Shown here: in pieces, positions 46,544 through 58,491 of the stretch
Layout of the letters: every line of letters begins with the position of its first letter
Position numbering within the stretch: position 1 is the stretch's first letter
Assembly (NCBI GenBank): GCA_026027325.1
Contig: JAMSLZ010000004.1
Location: 1,178,001-1,242,000, forward strand
Direction of reading: 5' to 3'
Length of the DNA stretch: 64,000 nucleotides
Source: Actinomucor elegans
Taxonomy: Eukaryota; Mucoromycota; Mucoromycetes; Mucorales; Mucoraceae
The notes under the pieces: generated by a model
Told to the model about the DNA's origin: nothing
The model's input: only the letters and a program-made list of their open reading frames with translations
Database searches by the model: none
Translations under genes and position numbers: made by a program

Positions 46544-49496
46544 CTAGATTTGACCAGCAGCAGCTATCATATCTACCATTGTCTTACCAAGAGCAGGTTC
46601 TACAAACGTAACATCCTTGGAATACCTGATTAGCCGATTATTATTCCACCCGTTCACACAATAACCAATTTGATGCATAGGCAATGTTTGTGAAGGCTTC
46701 CATTCCACTCTACATACAAAGCGCCAGGGAGTCTTGCGGTTTCCTTTACCAGTTTTGAAGTTTGTGCCCAACGTTTCAAATAATGTACCCTTAATGTCAT
46801 CTGCAGAAAGTTGATTTAAAGCTATAACCTCACTTGTCATGATCGCATAACCTTGAAACGCGCTACTGCCTTTGATACTAATCAAAAATACTACTTGATG
46901 CGAAATCTACAGGCTCAGGAGTTAATAAAAAAGCATACATTAAAAAATTACATTTGGAATACCTGAAAGACATGATTTAAGATATCTGCGTATTTCTGAG
47001 TGGCAATAGGATAGTATTTAATACGTTTAGCGAGTGAAAAGTCTTGTCTGACGTTTGGTTTCATGATAATATATTGCACAGGCAATATGGGCAGTTGAAG
47101 GGATTTCTTAGGAAGACGATGATGACATTTTCTTTTGGAGCGGCGAGGACGGGAAGGTACAGATGGGTTATCAGCAGTCAAAAGCGTCATAGCTATATTT
47201 CTTTGGTGCGGATGAGATAACGACATGTAAAGAGGAACCGCTGAGATGTAGCTGTAGGGTATGCAATAGCTTGTCATTCCGTAGTCGTATACAGGCATCT
47301 GCGAGAGAACATAATTTGTAGTATTATTTCTCTTTCTGAGATTTCTTTTATAAATAATGTTATGATGGCCTGGAATAAACGTATCGCGATAGTTATGCTT
47401 GACCATGTTAGTATTGGTGCAACTATCTCCTTGATGGCTAGTCTTGTCAGTTGATTGAGTCTTGTTTTTGAATTGTATCCTCATATACTCTTCGTTATGT
47501 AAGATTCTTTTGCGTTGTTCTTCACAACTGAGATCGTATTCCAATTCCTCCATCTACAATAAATGTTTAAAGTAGTTGTTAGTCTATACGTTTCATGTGT
47601 GAAAAGACATGAACATACTGTACTGGGCTCACATGTAATTGTAGTCCCTTCAACCACTATATAAATAACAAAAAGTCATTATCGTATTCCTTTCTATCAT
47701 AGTATCTAAAATTACCTGTTAAAAACGGCGAACAATAGGCTTTTAACATCTCTATATAGCTCCTGTAGACTACATACGCGCGTCTTTCATAACGAATGTA
47801 TCGAATATACTACTCAAAAAGAGATCTTTTCAGTTGCTTGATCAGTGGTTTACATGTATATACATACCAAAACGCTTGGATCAAAAAAATGATCTAATAG
47901 GCGTTTGTAACGAATCGTATATGGCAAATTGGATACTTTGAGTGGACAAGAGTACTTGTTTAACAGTCTCAATATGAATGTATTTTGTTTGAGTTTTTTC
48001 AATAATTCAGATTGCTGATAAAGTTTTTCCCATCTTGATTCTTCTTCAGACAGCTGTTTTTGGAACTGGAACTCTGGAAGAGGACCATAGGACGCATCGG
48101 CGAGAAGGGACCAAGATTCGTTGTCATCGCCATTGGTGTCTACCTCTTTAGTTGGGTTGCTTTCATCTGGTTTGATTTGGCTTTCATTCGCAACCCCAGC
48201 TATTGGAGTTTTGGTTAGCGTTTTATTTCGCAAATTAGTATGTTGAGTTGAACTTGAAACTTGGGTCTGCATTTTATTTAGAATGTTCGTCTCTAGCACA
48301 GCTTCTCCTTCTGTGGCATAGCCTGAAACTTCTTTATTGCCTTCTTTTGGCAATAGACTGAAATTAATTGTTTCTGCAGCTACAGCGCCACCACCCTCGT
48401 GGTATTGTTCAACACTTTCAGAGTGTGCATTGTTGATTTGATCGATAGCATATTTTTCTTTTTCGCCTACTGCTGAGACTACTGGATCAGCTTTCAAACA
48501 TGCTTCTTTTGCTTCTTCGCGATCATTGAATGAAAAAATATCTAGCTCTTCTGCTTTGATTATTATTGATGGCTGGGACAAATGTTCTGTTTCTTCCACT
48601 TCTTCACAAAGGATATGTACCGCCTCAATATATGAGCTTGCATTAGTATTACTGCACTCATCATTGCTGTTGCATTTTTGGTTCTCTGAGCTACTATCTA
48701 ATTGTGAAGGTGCTGTTATTTCAGTCGTTGCTGGAGAATAACTGTATAATAAATCATCCGTCAGATACGAAACATTGGGTGCAGACTGTGAGTAAATATT
48801 AGGTATGCAGCCACCAGTCGCTGACCAAGAAGAAGGAAATGGTACGTATTGAGAAATGTTATCACTATTGATAATGGCATTTACAACATCTTCTTCATTA
48901 TCAAAAGAATCGCAATTGATAACTTGCTCAGAGTCATCGATTTTATATGAAGTGCTTTGAAGTAAAGATCTTCGTTGGTGGTAATCAAGATGTCTTCTGA
49001 TATAATGGTGATCGACAGTTGTAGCTACTGCGCTTTGAGATAGACCTTGAGGTTCTTGGTTTGTTGGTACATAGTACCTGACTTGAATGGGCGAAGAAGG
49101 TACGTCAATAGGTTCATGTAGAAATGAGGTTGAAGGTGAAGTAGATAGTTTGGCTGTAGAAGTACTATCATCTGAAGCGTTAGAAGACCAGCTATACCCA
49201 AGTGAAGCGATGGAAGCAGACAAGTCGTTAGGAATATCATCCATTCGGAAGATGTCGTCTTCTTCACCAACTTCTCTTCTTAACTCTTCATTGCCAATAA
49301 AAGCAGGTTCGTGTACAATGTCGTTATAAATGGAACTATTACTTTGTTGTTGAGGAGGAGGACTTTGCTGCGGATGAAATGACCTATGGTCCTCTTCATT
49401 ATCGCTGTAAAGGATAACCTCTAAGCTATCGTGCGAAGTGCCTAGAACACTGTAGTTGTTCTGGTGACAGTAAATACTGTTGGGTCTAGTAGACAT
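46544..49496 (-). CDS. YTH-domain protein with an upstream RRM-like segment
   Basis: Five exons (49496-47868, 47809-47716, 47656-47619, 47553-46963, 46906-46544) give 904 aa. The first ~510 residues are Ser/Glu/Asn-rich disorder. A short RRM-like unit follows: LKVSNLPYTIRYKRLLDHFF (RNP2-like), YERRAYVVYRSYIEMLKAY (RNP1-like) and VVEGTTITCEP. After a basic linker the C-terminus is a YTH domain: QYIIMKPNVRQDFSLAKRIK, YYPIATQKYADILNHVFQ, VVFLISIKGSSAFQGYAIM, WRFVCRVEWKPSQTLPMHQI and WNNNRLIRYSKDVTFVEP. YTH domains read N6-methyladenosine in RNA through an aromatic cage; the Trp positions after the first strands need structural checking. If the linking exons were missed, this would look like three genes. 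The joined frame is continuous. Confidence 0.83.
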
Positions 49497-50149
49497 GATT
49501 AGAAAAAAAAAGTAGGCTAAAGAAGAAAGAGATATGAAAAATAAGAAACGTCCAAAAAGTTATTTCTTAAAGACAGTATACAGGTACATACTACATAGAT
49601 ATATAGTTGAATTAAAGGCGCATTCTATAAAGCAATACACATATATATGAACAATGAAAAATTAATCTTTAAATAATGATATTATCCTTCAAAGCCTAAC
49701 TTACTAAATCTTCTCATAGATATGCATAGATCATTGATATGATTACTACCTTTGTTCTTTTTGACAAAACTCATACTCGTGACTGTTTTGATAGCTATTG
49801 ATAGTGATGTGGAAATGAAGTGTTGTTTCCGTTACACGCATAAATGTAAACAGACAGTATTGCATCTTAAGAACCAGCTCAAAATACCTGGTAGAATGCA
49901 AAATCAGATTATTTGGTTAAACTGAATCTTAAATGGGTGTGATTTCAAGCTTATGCGTTATATATCCCAAAACTATATGGTAATACGCGTAAAAAGATTC
50001 ATTTCAGAGGCAAAAACGCGTAGAATAAGCGTTTCCTCCGTCTTAACCATTGACATCGGTGTTTCAACCGATTCTTATCAACTACTATTAAACTCAGCGG
50101 CCCGTGATCATCACATTCTTTTTGAGAGATCAGTTTTCATGTCCATATA
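49497..50149. promoter_or_regulatory. Divergent upstream region of the YTH and INTS2-like genes
   Basis: 653 bp lie between two outward-facing starts. It is AT-rich with (TA) stretches near 49600-49650. A 65-aa ORF at 49953-50150 ends at the INTS2-like start and has no recognisable content, though a missed first exon cannot be excluded. Confidence 0.4.
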
Positions 50150-51769
50150 ATGAATCCACAAACAGAATCAGATTTGACAAACAGATTCCTCGAGTTTAAA
50201 AATACTAGCACTAAAATTGGTCTAGAAGAAGCACTGGTATAATAGCGTTGCTTCTCATGAGAAAAGATATACTGACATGTTTTCAAAGGTACAATACAGA
50301 ACTATTGGACAGCAAGACTGGAAATTGTAGGTTTCTAAAAGTAGACCACGTTATAACAATACTGATTTATATAATGATTTAGTGAAGTATTATGTGAATT
50401 ATACGTTATACAAGTCAATGTGCAGAATGAACCGAGCGATCGCGCGAATAAGAACATTCGATCAATAGCAGTACGTTCATTGGGTAACGAAAGCTTTTTG
50501 CAGACAAATGGATTTTTGGTGGCCGAAGTGATAGAGTTGTATGACGATATAGAGCATGAACAAGGGAATACAAGTTCATGGAAGGTATGGTCTGGTTCCC
50601 GAGAAATGTCTTGATAGGCCAATTGACTTGATTCTTAGCATCTTCTGGAAGGCTTTGTGTATTTGCCAACAAGGTGTGAGCTTATCAAAGGACTGGTCGA
50701 TAATAATAAACTTGCTTATAAAGAGGTATATACCTAATAGATTGAGCAGCATTAAAAGGTACGTAGTTTAACCAGTTATTCTTAGTTTTTAGACGCATTA
50801 CTACACTGTGTTCATAAACTAGACTCGAGATATTCAATACAACTAAGGTTATTAAATGTGAGCGATAGTAGATTGCATAGACTAACATTGGCTATTAGTG
50901 AAATGATCTACCAAATAGTAGAGGAATACCCAGACTATGCGTATATCACCAGGTTTAAACTGTTGGAAATGCAAATTTTACCAGATCTTATCACTCGAAT
51001 TACTGTGATATACTGCCGAGATGCTGTAAGCAATCCATAGTGCAGCATTTGTTATGATTAGCTCAATATATAGATATAGGTAACTTTCCTGAACGGCATT
51101 TTTCATGGGAATTCCACTTGGTTTATGGCTCAATCTGTGAATAGTGGCCAATACTTTATCAAAATGAAGCATCGTATCATTGCTGAAATAGAATCGAATG
51201 CACAGGTAAAATAAATACAAGCTATGGCTATATGAGTCTCATCAAGTCAGAGCAGCACATGGATCCAGTAGCGCTGTCTTCTGCTGTACGCGCATTAGTG
51301 GGCATTGTTGGTTATTTTGGAATTAAACTAAGTGAATCAGAAGCTGTACTCTGTATGAGAATCCTTGATACGACACAAACAGAGAGGTAAGTCTAATGCT
51401 TTACTTTTTAGTTTTCGCTGACATGAGTTCATGTACAGACTGGTAAAGCTATTGCTTTGTTTGATATTATTATCTGCCGATCAGTTCCTCAAAAAGCAGG
51501 TAAAAGGTTGATATTTGCAGCTGATTGAATAAACTAATACTTGATAGAATGAACTATCTCAAGTTCTTTCTCGATTGCTTCAGTCAGAAATTTCAGAAAT
51601 ACCTTTGTTGATCTTGGTATACTTTCAAACAGACGCCATTCAGCAAGTAGAAGATACGATCCGACATGTATTAGCTATGCAGGTGCCTATAGGTAAATTG
51701 GGTCTCTTTGAAATGCAAAAGCTTTTCAAATCCTTGAAAAACACAGCAGTCGTTCCTACTACAGCTTGA
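50150..51769 (+). CDS. Integrator complex subunit 2-like protein, short
   Basis: Nine small exons (50150-50236, 50289-50326, 50383-50584, 50639-50725, 50786-51025, 51080-51205, 51247-51386, 51439-51499, 51548-51769) join to 400 aa. The helical-repeat sequence follows the middle part of animal INTS2 in order: TRCELIKGLVDNN, DALLHCVHKLDSRYSI, FLNGIFHGNSTWFMAQSV, DPVALSSAVRALVGIVGYFG, IKLSESEAVLCMRIL and LVYFQTDAIQQVEDTI. INTS2 is part of the backbone of Integrator, which attenuates RNA polymerase II and processes snRNA. Animal INTS2 is about 1200 aa; here the first part is short and the C-terminal half is absent. It may be a reduced fungal form, a truncated gene, or have exons I missed. Identity rests on remembered family features, not on a search. 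Confidence 0.6.
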
Positions 51770-53538
51770 TGTAATTCCTATAGACCTTGAACTCGTAAGA
51801 TAATAAATAGTTTTGTATCCAATAGCTATAAGCCAATTGTTTCCAACAAAAGGGCTTATGATTGAAAATAAAAGGTCTTTTAGTCTATGGTTATATTGTC
51901 TTGTGCATACATAACATGCTTCCTTCGTTTCTGTATGACTTTCTATTTGTTATTGGCTCTCAGTCGAACATCACTGGCTAATAAGTAACGTACATCGAAA
52001 CTGAGGATTTAACCGGACAAGTAAAAGGAAAAGGCACAATCTGTTCAATAAAAGCTATGAATTGGCCTAGTTAATATAACAAAAGCATTATAATCAGATC
52101 GAGACACTGTTAAACGCTGTAGTTCCTTCTGAGTAAGAATTCTAGCCATATGCAATTTTAGATTTGAATCCATAATAATTTCTTGTACTGGCTAACGCAC
52201 CGCCAGTTAAAAAAAAAAAAAAAAAGTAAAGAAATCCAGCATACTGTGTGCATATTCAGAGACATTACATGGCATTGTAGTTCCTATTCTTTGTGTGATA
52301 GGTAGATGCATACTATGCAAATATTTGTTTGCATGAGGTTTAATCATATTCTGAAGCTGAAGCTGAAGTAAAGATGGATTTCTTGCATGCAGTTTGATAA
52401 TCTCATTATCATATGTAATGATAAACATTTATTGGATACAAATAGGGGATAAAGTAAATGAAATTAAGCCGACAGGACGAGGGAAAATGTATGTAGGTTT
52501 GAAGTGTTAACTTTTAGCGATGAGATTATACGCATATACTGGTTTGCTCTCAGAGTGGCAGCTAGTAGTTTATACGTCTACTTTTTGGATAACTAAACGG
52601 CTTTAAATAATTAGTACAGAATACTAGGCATATGCGTATGATACAGAGACACTTCTCACTTGTTAGTTGAAATATAAATCTTTTTATAAACACAATTAGC
52701 GATCATCTGGGACTTGGGTTCATACTTTTGAAAAGTGCTATCCCTTTGAACATGCACGTATGACTGAACAGGGCTCATGTACACTATGCACTTTGATCAA
52801 TCGAACTAAATGACATCCCATTAATTTTATTGAGAAGGCTCTATTTAGGTTGATAAGGACTTGCATCTACACACTTGTATTATATGTGTCATAAAACTTT
52901 TTAGATACAAAAGATGTATACATTCAGTCAGCATGCTTTTAGCTTTTAGTTTAATTGAATGAATCAAACATGCGGATGTCAGCATTTGCTTTGTTTATTA
53001 TATTCAAGCGTATTGAATAGAATACCTGCTATTTAGCTTTGAGTTTACGATAATAACAAAGCATCTATATTGTGTAATAGAAAGCTACATCGATGAGGTA
53101 ATGCCTTCAGGTTGCTTGCCTTAGTCGCACTAATTCGAACACTTATACGTATAAAGTTACAAAAACCGTGAATATGGTCCAAAGGAGAAATCAAATAGTT
53201 TCGAATGATGTATATATAAAAGGAGAAAATTTAGAGGGGTAATGGGGAAGCACGCAGAGGATCTGCGCTGTACAATAGGATGGAACTGCCTTGCTTTATG
53301 TATAGCAACCACATATCAAAATATTGACCATTTGATAGATCAAACATAACAAAGAAGACTTGAGTTATCCATTTCACATGTACTCGTATTCTGACTCGAT
53401 GGTGCTATTCTATAGAGTCTACGCTGATTTATCTCCTTTAAACTTTTTATTTGATTGCAGGTTTATTGGTCTTGTAATATATAAAAAGTACTTTGATTTA
53501 CTGTTTTTTCTTTTCTTTACAAACAATCCATTAATATC
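51770..53538. other. Intergenic with one doubtful minus ORF
   Basis: No firm gene was found. Minus strand 52428-52207 encodes a 67-residue open stretch (IIKLHARNPSLLQLQLQNMI, HSMHLPITQRIGTTMPCNVS) ending in a poly(A) tract. A second open piece at about 52170-52020 (MDSNLKLHMARILTQKELQR) lies below it. A small unrecognised gene or relic is possible. Upstream of the next gene a TATATAAA motif sits at about 53213. Confidence 0.4.
52207..52428 (-). CDS. Possible small gene or gene remnant, unknown
   Basis: The ORF has a balanced, protein-like composition rather than low complexity, but runs into a T17 tract (plus-strand A-run at 52208-52224) with no clean splice to the next open segment. No family is recognised. 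Low confidence. Confidence 0.25.
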   Translation of the reverse strand: MFIITYDNEIIKLHARNPSLLQLQLQNMIKPHANKYLHSMHLPITQRIGTTMPCNVSEYAHSMLDFFTFFFFF

Positions 53539-54279
53539 ATGCAAATTAAATTCTTTCCACTTGGCTTAATCGCCACTGTTGTTGCTTCAGTTGCAGCCAA
53601 TGGCGCTGTGGGTGTAACGAATACCAACATCGGTCTTCAAGACACTGGTTCTCATATTGCTAACAATGCGATAATCAATGACTTTGCTAATTATATTGTT
53701 GCAAATGCTGCTTCCAAGCGCAGTGTCTTGACACGTAGAAAGATAGCCGACTCTATTCGCCGTCGTGCTGGTTTACGCCATTCTCGTCGCAACGAAAACG
53801 AGCTCGATGAAGAAGAAGAGGATGAAAACGAGGCCGACGAAGAAGAAGCCAATGAAAATGAACATGAGGTTGATGAAGAAGAAGTGAATGAAAATGAAGT
53901 GAATGAAAATGAAGTGAATGAAAGTGGAGCTGACACGGTCAAGGTTTCCCGTCGCCGCGCTCATGATGAGAAAGACGAAAATGAAAAGGATGAAAATGAA
54001 CTCTGGCGCCGCAAGTTTGATGAAGAAGATGAGAATGAAGATGAAGATGACGAAGATGAGAAAGATGAGAAAGAACATCGACGTCGTTCTGTTACTGCCT
54101 CTGACGAAAAACTAGCGCGTCGCGAATGGGAACAAGACGAAGATGAGGAAGATGAGGAAGAAGAAGATGAAGAGGCTACCGATGAGGACGAAGCTGATGA
54201 GGACGAAGGTGCCTTAAAGAAGAGAGTATTTTCTCTTAGAGGTCGTACTGATGGATTGGCTAAAGCTATTACTGTTTAA
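53539..54279 (+). CDS. Secreted acidic repeat protein with dibasic sites (paralogue 1)
   Basis: This is a 246-aa single-exon protein. Residues 1-20 (MQIKFFPLGLIATVVASVAA) are a signal peptide. A short conserved block follows: TNIGLQDTGSHIANNAIIND, closely parallel to paralogue 2 (NNVGLKGTLSHILENAQVTD). The rest is Glu/Asp/Asn-rich with VNENE-type repeats, cut into segments by paired basic residues (SKRSV, TRRKI, IRRRAG, SRRNE, SRRRA, WRRKF, HRRRS, ARREW, KKRVF). These fit Kex2-type processing sites, so it may be a precursor released as several peptides (inference). No cysteines, GPI signal or known domain were seen. A TATA-like box lies about 325 bp upstream. Confidence 0.8.
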   Translation: MQIKFFPLGLIATVVASVAANGAVGVTNTNIGLQDTGSHIANNAIINDFANYIVANAASKRSVLTRRKIADSIRRRAGLRHSRRNENELDEEEEDENEADEEEANENEHEVDEEEVNENEVNENEVNESGADTVKVSRRRAHDEKDENEKDENELWRRKFDEEDENEDEDDEDEKDEKEHRRRSVTASDEKLARREWEQDEDEEDEEEEDEEATDEDEADEDEGALKKRVFSLRGRTDGLAKAITV

Positions 54280-54782
54280 TTCCTTTCACTTTTAGATCTT
54301 CATTTGGCAAACAAATGCGTTGTCATTATGGATTTTTCCATCTTAATATCTTTGTTAAAATACTTATAAACCATTTGAGATCCATTCAATCATCATTAAA
54401 TAAACAAAGTTTGTAGTTGTACACTCGTATACGGCTGATTTTCGAAAGTATGTAAAAGTTAAGTTGTTTACGAGGATTTCAACAAAGCTCCTCTTTTAAA
54501 TTTGCGCTGCCCATGAATGCATATGATAAAACAGTCGAAACTTCTAGATTGTATAGATTATATATATGTATGTATGCATTCACTTTTAGTTTGCGTAGCA
54601 ATATGAAATAGATATTCACCTCATTATATTTTATTAATTATATATATAAATATTTGTACATAAATGCAATGCAAAATATAGGCTATGTCTTGACTCTATG
54701 AAACTTATAAGTGTATCACTCTACAAGTAATAAAATATACCCTCACTTTTTTTTGAAGTATTCTATACCAGTATTATTATCA

Positions 54783-54860
54783 TAAAGGATGCAACTATTT
54801 ATTCTGAACATGAAACACTAATCAGATATGATATTAAGCTGGGGAATGGTGAGAGATTAA
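54783..54860 (-). repeat. Dispersed family, single copy, minus orientation
   Basis: It reads GGATGCAACTATTTATTCTG, then ACACTAATCAGATATGATAT, then TAAGCTGGGGAATGGTGAGA, the family order on the opposite strand. Confidence 0.65.
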
Positions 54861-55714
54861 AAGTGTGGATCTTCTCTTTAGTTGGGTCGGCTCCAGCTAT
54901 TAAAACGCATAACTCCATCCGATTTACAGGTCTTTGAAAATATTATCCAGCCAAATAGTATCATTAAGCCTATGGGTGTTTATAAACAGGTGATGATAGG
55001 TTCTTATTTAAACCTAGAAGCTCTAGAATTTTCATGCATTTAGTTTCTACTTGATGACTTATTGTTTTATTTAAAAAAAATAACTTTGAAAGTATCAGCA
55101 ATCTCGTTCTAAGTTAGCATTTTGTAGGCAACGATCCAAACGGAAAATTCCTCTACTGTATTTTTACGTAAATACAATATCATGTTTAAAGACTGGTGTG
55201 TGCTTGGGTCAAAACACTGCATTTACTATAACTACCATTGCACTTTAACAACCAAGTACTTTTTTCAAATATCGATAATCTTGTCGCATTTCGGCTTCAG
55301 CCAGTTCAATTGTAGTAGCCAATAATTTCTTCTAAATTGAACATACTAGACCACAGTATTACTAAAACTAAACTCAAGCAATATTTTCAGCTTAGAACCT
55401 TATTTAAGCATATTAAAGTCCAGTGTTATAATATATCTGTAAGTTGTATTCTGCGAACCTCCTTGAGCAGATGTCTCGACATTGGACTTCGATAATTCAA
55501 AATGCATTCAATAAAATTGATATTTCAGCGAAACAGAAGTGTCCTTAAAGGTTGCGTAGATAGACCTATAGTTTGATTTGGATAATAAAAATCGAAATCT
55601 ATTGAATTTGCATTAATAACTTTTTTCTGAAAAAACGACACTCTACGAGCGCATTACATTTTAATAATCGTCTGCTGCGAAATAAAATAAAGGAACTTAA
55701 TTCAGCAGTATCTA

Positions 55715-55985
55715 ATAACCCATATCTCTCTCAACCGTCCTCGATTTAAAATGTCACATTTGATGAATTATATATTCTCAGTAAAGGAAGGTATTGAACC
55801 CATCATAATCATTGTTTAATTGCAGTATAATGAGCCGTTATTCTGATCAATGATTAGTATTTAAACAACATATATTTTGACCTTGAATTAAAGATTTCTT
55901 GACAGATCATAATCCAATTTTACCTTTGATTAACTTTCCATATTCAGAGTGGACTACTACATTTTCTAAAATCTCAATCCCACTC
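55715..55985 (+). repeat. Dispersed family, array of two units
   Basis: Core anchors are at about 55755 and 55922 (spacing 167 bp). Unit 1: CTCGATTTAAAATGTCACAT then CATTGTTTAATTGCAGTATA. Unit 2: TTTCTTGACAGATC, CCATATTCAGAGTGGACTAC and ATTTTCTAAAATC. Confidence 0.65.
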
Positions 55986-58491
55986 AGAGAATAAGTTTTA
56001 AAAGGAAACTAGCGTAAGTTGTATCACTTGTAATACCAATGATACACACATATACTGAAAAGCAATATTAAGCCCAAGCAATCAACATAGCAGTGATATA
56101 CCCTAAAGGCAAAAAAATGCTACAGGGGCAGTATACAGACATCAGTTATGGAGATGAACAAATGTGTTACTGTGCATATGTAGTAGCGATTTTCACCCAG
56201 TACATCACATTACAGGGTATTATGTAGTATCCAAATTTCCCGCTTTATTAATGTTCGTCATTTAACATTAAATTGAATATAGGCTACACGTATACACTAT
56301 CCATCACCATAAGAGCTAAATATACTTGCTAGGTAACTTGTATACATCATTATACCTACTATGTACTCAAATTACCAGGTTGGAACTTAAATCATCAGCT
56401 ATGCTCTCCTGGCTGAATACACGCATAAGCTGTATAAAACCAAGAAAATAAATTAGTAGCAGCTAAATAGATATCCTTATATATCGTTCTCGTAGAGCTT
56501 TGCCTTTAATTGACAACATATAATGTACAAATATATTTAAAGCAGATTATATCAATTCATTCCATTATTATATTGTGTTAGATATTCAATCAACATACAA
56601 CCACCATTTACTATTCGCAATACGTGTTAACGGAGGACATTTGATCATTGGCAATTGAAAAATAAAGAATAATGCTCCTTTATTGACCTAAAGCAATCTT
56701 CCAGAGAGGTTGATAACTTTATGACTATATCAATTCCTGCTCTGAAATACGAATAGAATACATATGAGATTCGTACAAATGTGCTTGATTCTCATCTGTT
56801 ATACACACTCTTCGGTCAATAGAATGTTTAGATTCCGAGGTAGGGTCTCTTTGATCCGCTTTAGCAATATCTCATGCACGATTAACGTTTACATACAATC
56901 GGAGTCATGTAACATGTAACATTAATGATGTGCTTAATAAAAAGGTATATATCGTGTGTTAACATGATATATTCCTAGTTACTGCAACAGTATTCATGCC
57001 TGCTCTATTATCAAAGATAAAAATAAAAAAATAAAACTGGTAATTTAACTAATGAGCGATAGGATAAAAACTCACATTGTATAAACATTCTGAGTTTATA
57101 TATGTGCTGGATCGTATTGTCCCTTACATGAGCTATTAACAGCAGAACAAATACATTATATTGATTTGAATATCCATAAAATTTGGTATACTATTATACT
57201 TTTGGTATAATAATACTACTGAAAAAGTAAAACTTGAATTGTAATATCAAACTGACATTAATGGTGATAGTATTACATAAACTTGTTCCACATAAACAAA
57301 CCTGCAAGGCTGATCCATACTCTCCTACATATGCTAATCAAACAAATACAGCATAGTTACCGCTATTTCGATGACCGGATTTTATCTGCAGCTACGGGTC
57401 ATACTGGCGCGCTCCAATCAATTTATTCTAAACTTCTCGATTTGAGCATTGCAGCTCCTAGAAAACAATGCCAGCATGTTTTTTATAGCCTGTTTTTATG
57501 TGTTACATGTAGTGATCTTGATTACTTTCTTTTTTTTTTATTGACTATACATTATGCTTTTTGCAAATCTAATACTTTTTAAATACATATATCATGGTAT
57601 CCTCTCATTATTCTGTTTTATGAGTAGCTTGGATGAAATTATCTCTGTATATCCAAGAAATGCAACTGAGTTAAAGAAATAAAAGGAGCATCTTCTGATT
57701 TGTATGCATACAGCTGGGCAGCAATAGTTTTTTAAAAACACTAATAGTTGGTTCCTTTATTGGTTATTCATGTTTTGAAGCATATGCATTTTGTGTCTAC
57801 TTAGCGCTGATCATATATAGCAATCACCACATATAAGATCTACTGTATCGGTTCATATCTATATAGTGTCTCCAATATATACAATTAGTAAAGCAAATAG
57901 AACAACGAAATCTCTAACTTGTTTTCATAGCAATGCGGATAGTAAACGCCCCTGCATTTTATAAGCTGTTGATAAGCTGAGTTCGTTTAATCAAGTTGTA
58001 TTATAATGAATTGTCTTGAGTGTCTATTTAATCATTGTTGGTGGCTTAAACAAACCATTCAGTTTTATCATACACTACATAGTGCATGATTGGTCTGCAA
58101 CATATGATATACATGTTTATACTGCAATTTTTTTATATGATTTATGGTATATTTCAAGAATATGTAGAGTTCAAGATGATCCATATGCGGCACCCCTTTT
58201 CGTTCTACTTTTGAAGGAGATCCGGCCCTGATTTTTATTCATCACTCATGTAAAAGCATCAAGTCTAAGCTAAACCCATTGCAAGGGATTATTCAAATCC
58301 TATAAAACTAGATCTTTTTTTCCTACAAATTCTATCTTTTTTTTTCATATTTATAACAATAATCATAGCTTTATAGCTACTCAACCTAATTACATCCATA
58401 GAGGTATGTATTATAATCTTATTTTGATTGGTGATCGACTCATTTTTATAAAATAGACTTTTAACATAGACATATAAAAACTCCAAAAAAA

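Larger units (their letters stand above)
54280..58491. other. 4.2 kb gene-free gap between the two secreted paralogues
   Basis: This is the longest gene-free stretch. It contains a single dispersed-family copy at 54783-54860 (minus) and a two-unit array at 55715-55985 (plus). ORFs at 57283-57582 and 58016-58231 have no recognisable domain. No tRNA or transposase was seen. Confidence 0.45.

Noticed and set aside
53691..54078. Ser- and Phe/Ile-rich minus ORFs
   Set aside because: They are antisense shadows of the acidic repeats in the secreted protein at 53.5 kb.
57283..57582. 99-aa plus ORF
   Set aside because: No recognisable domain, and composition becomes T-rich at the end. Not supported as a gene.
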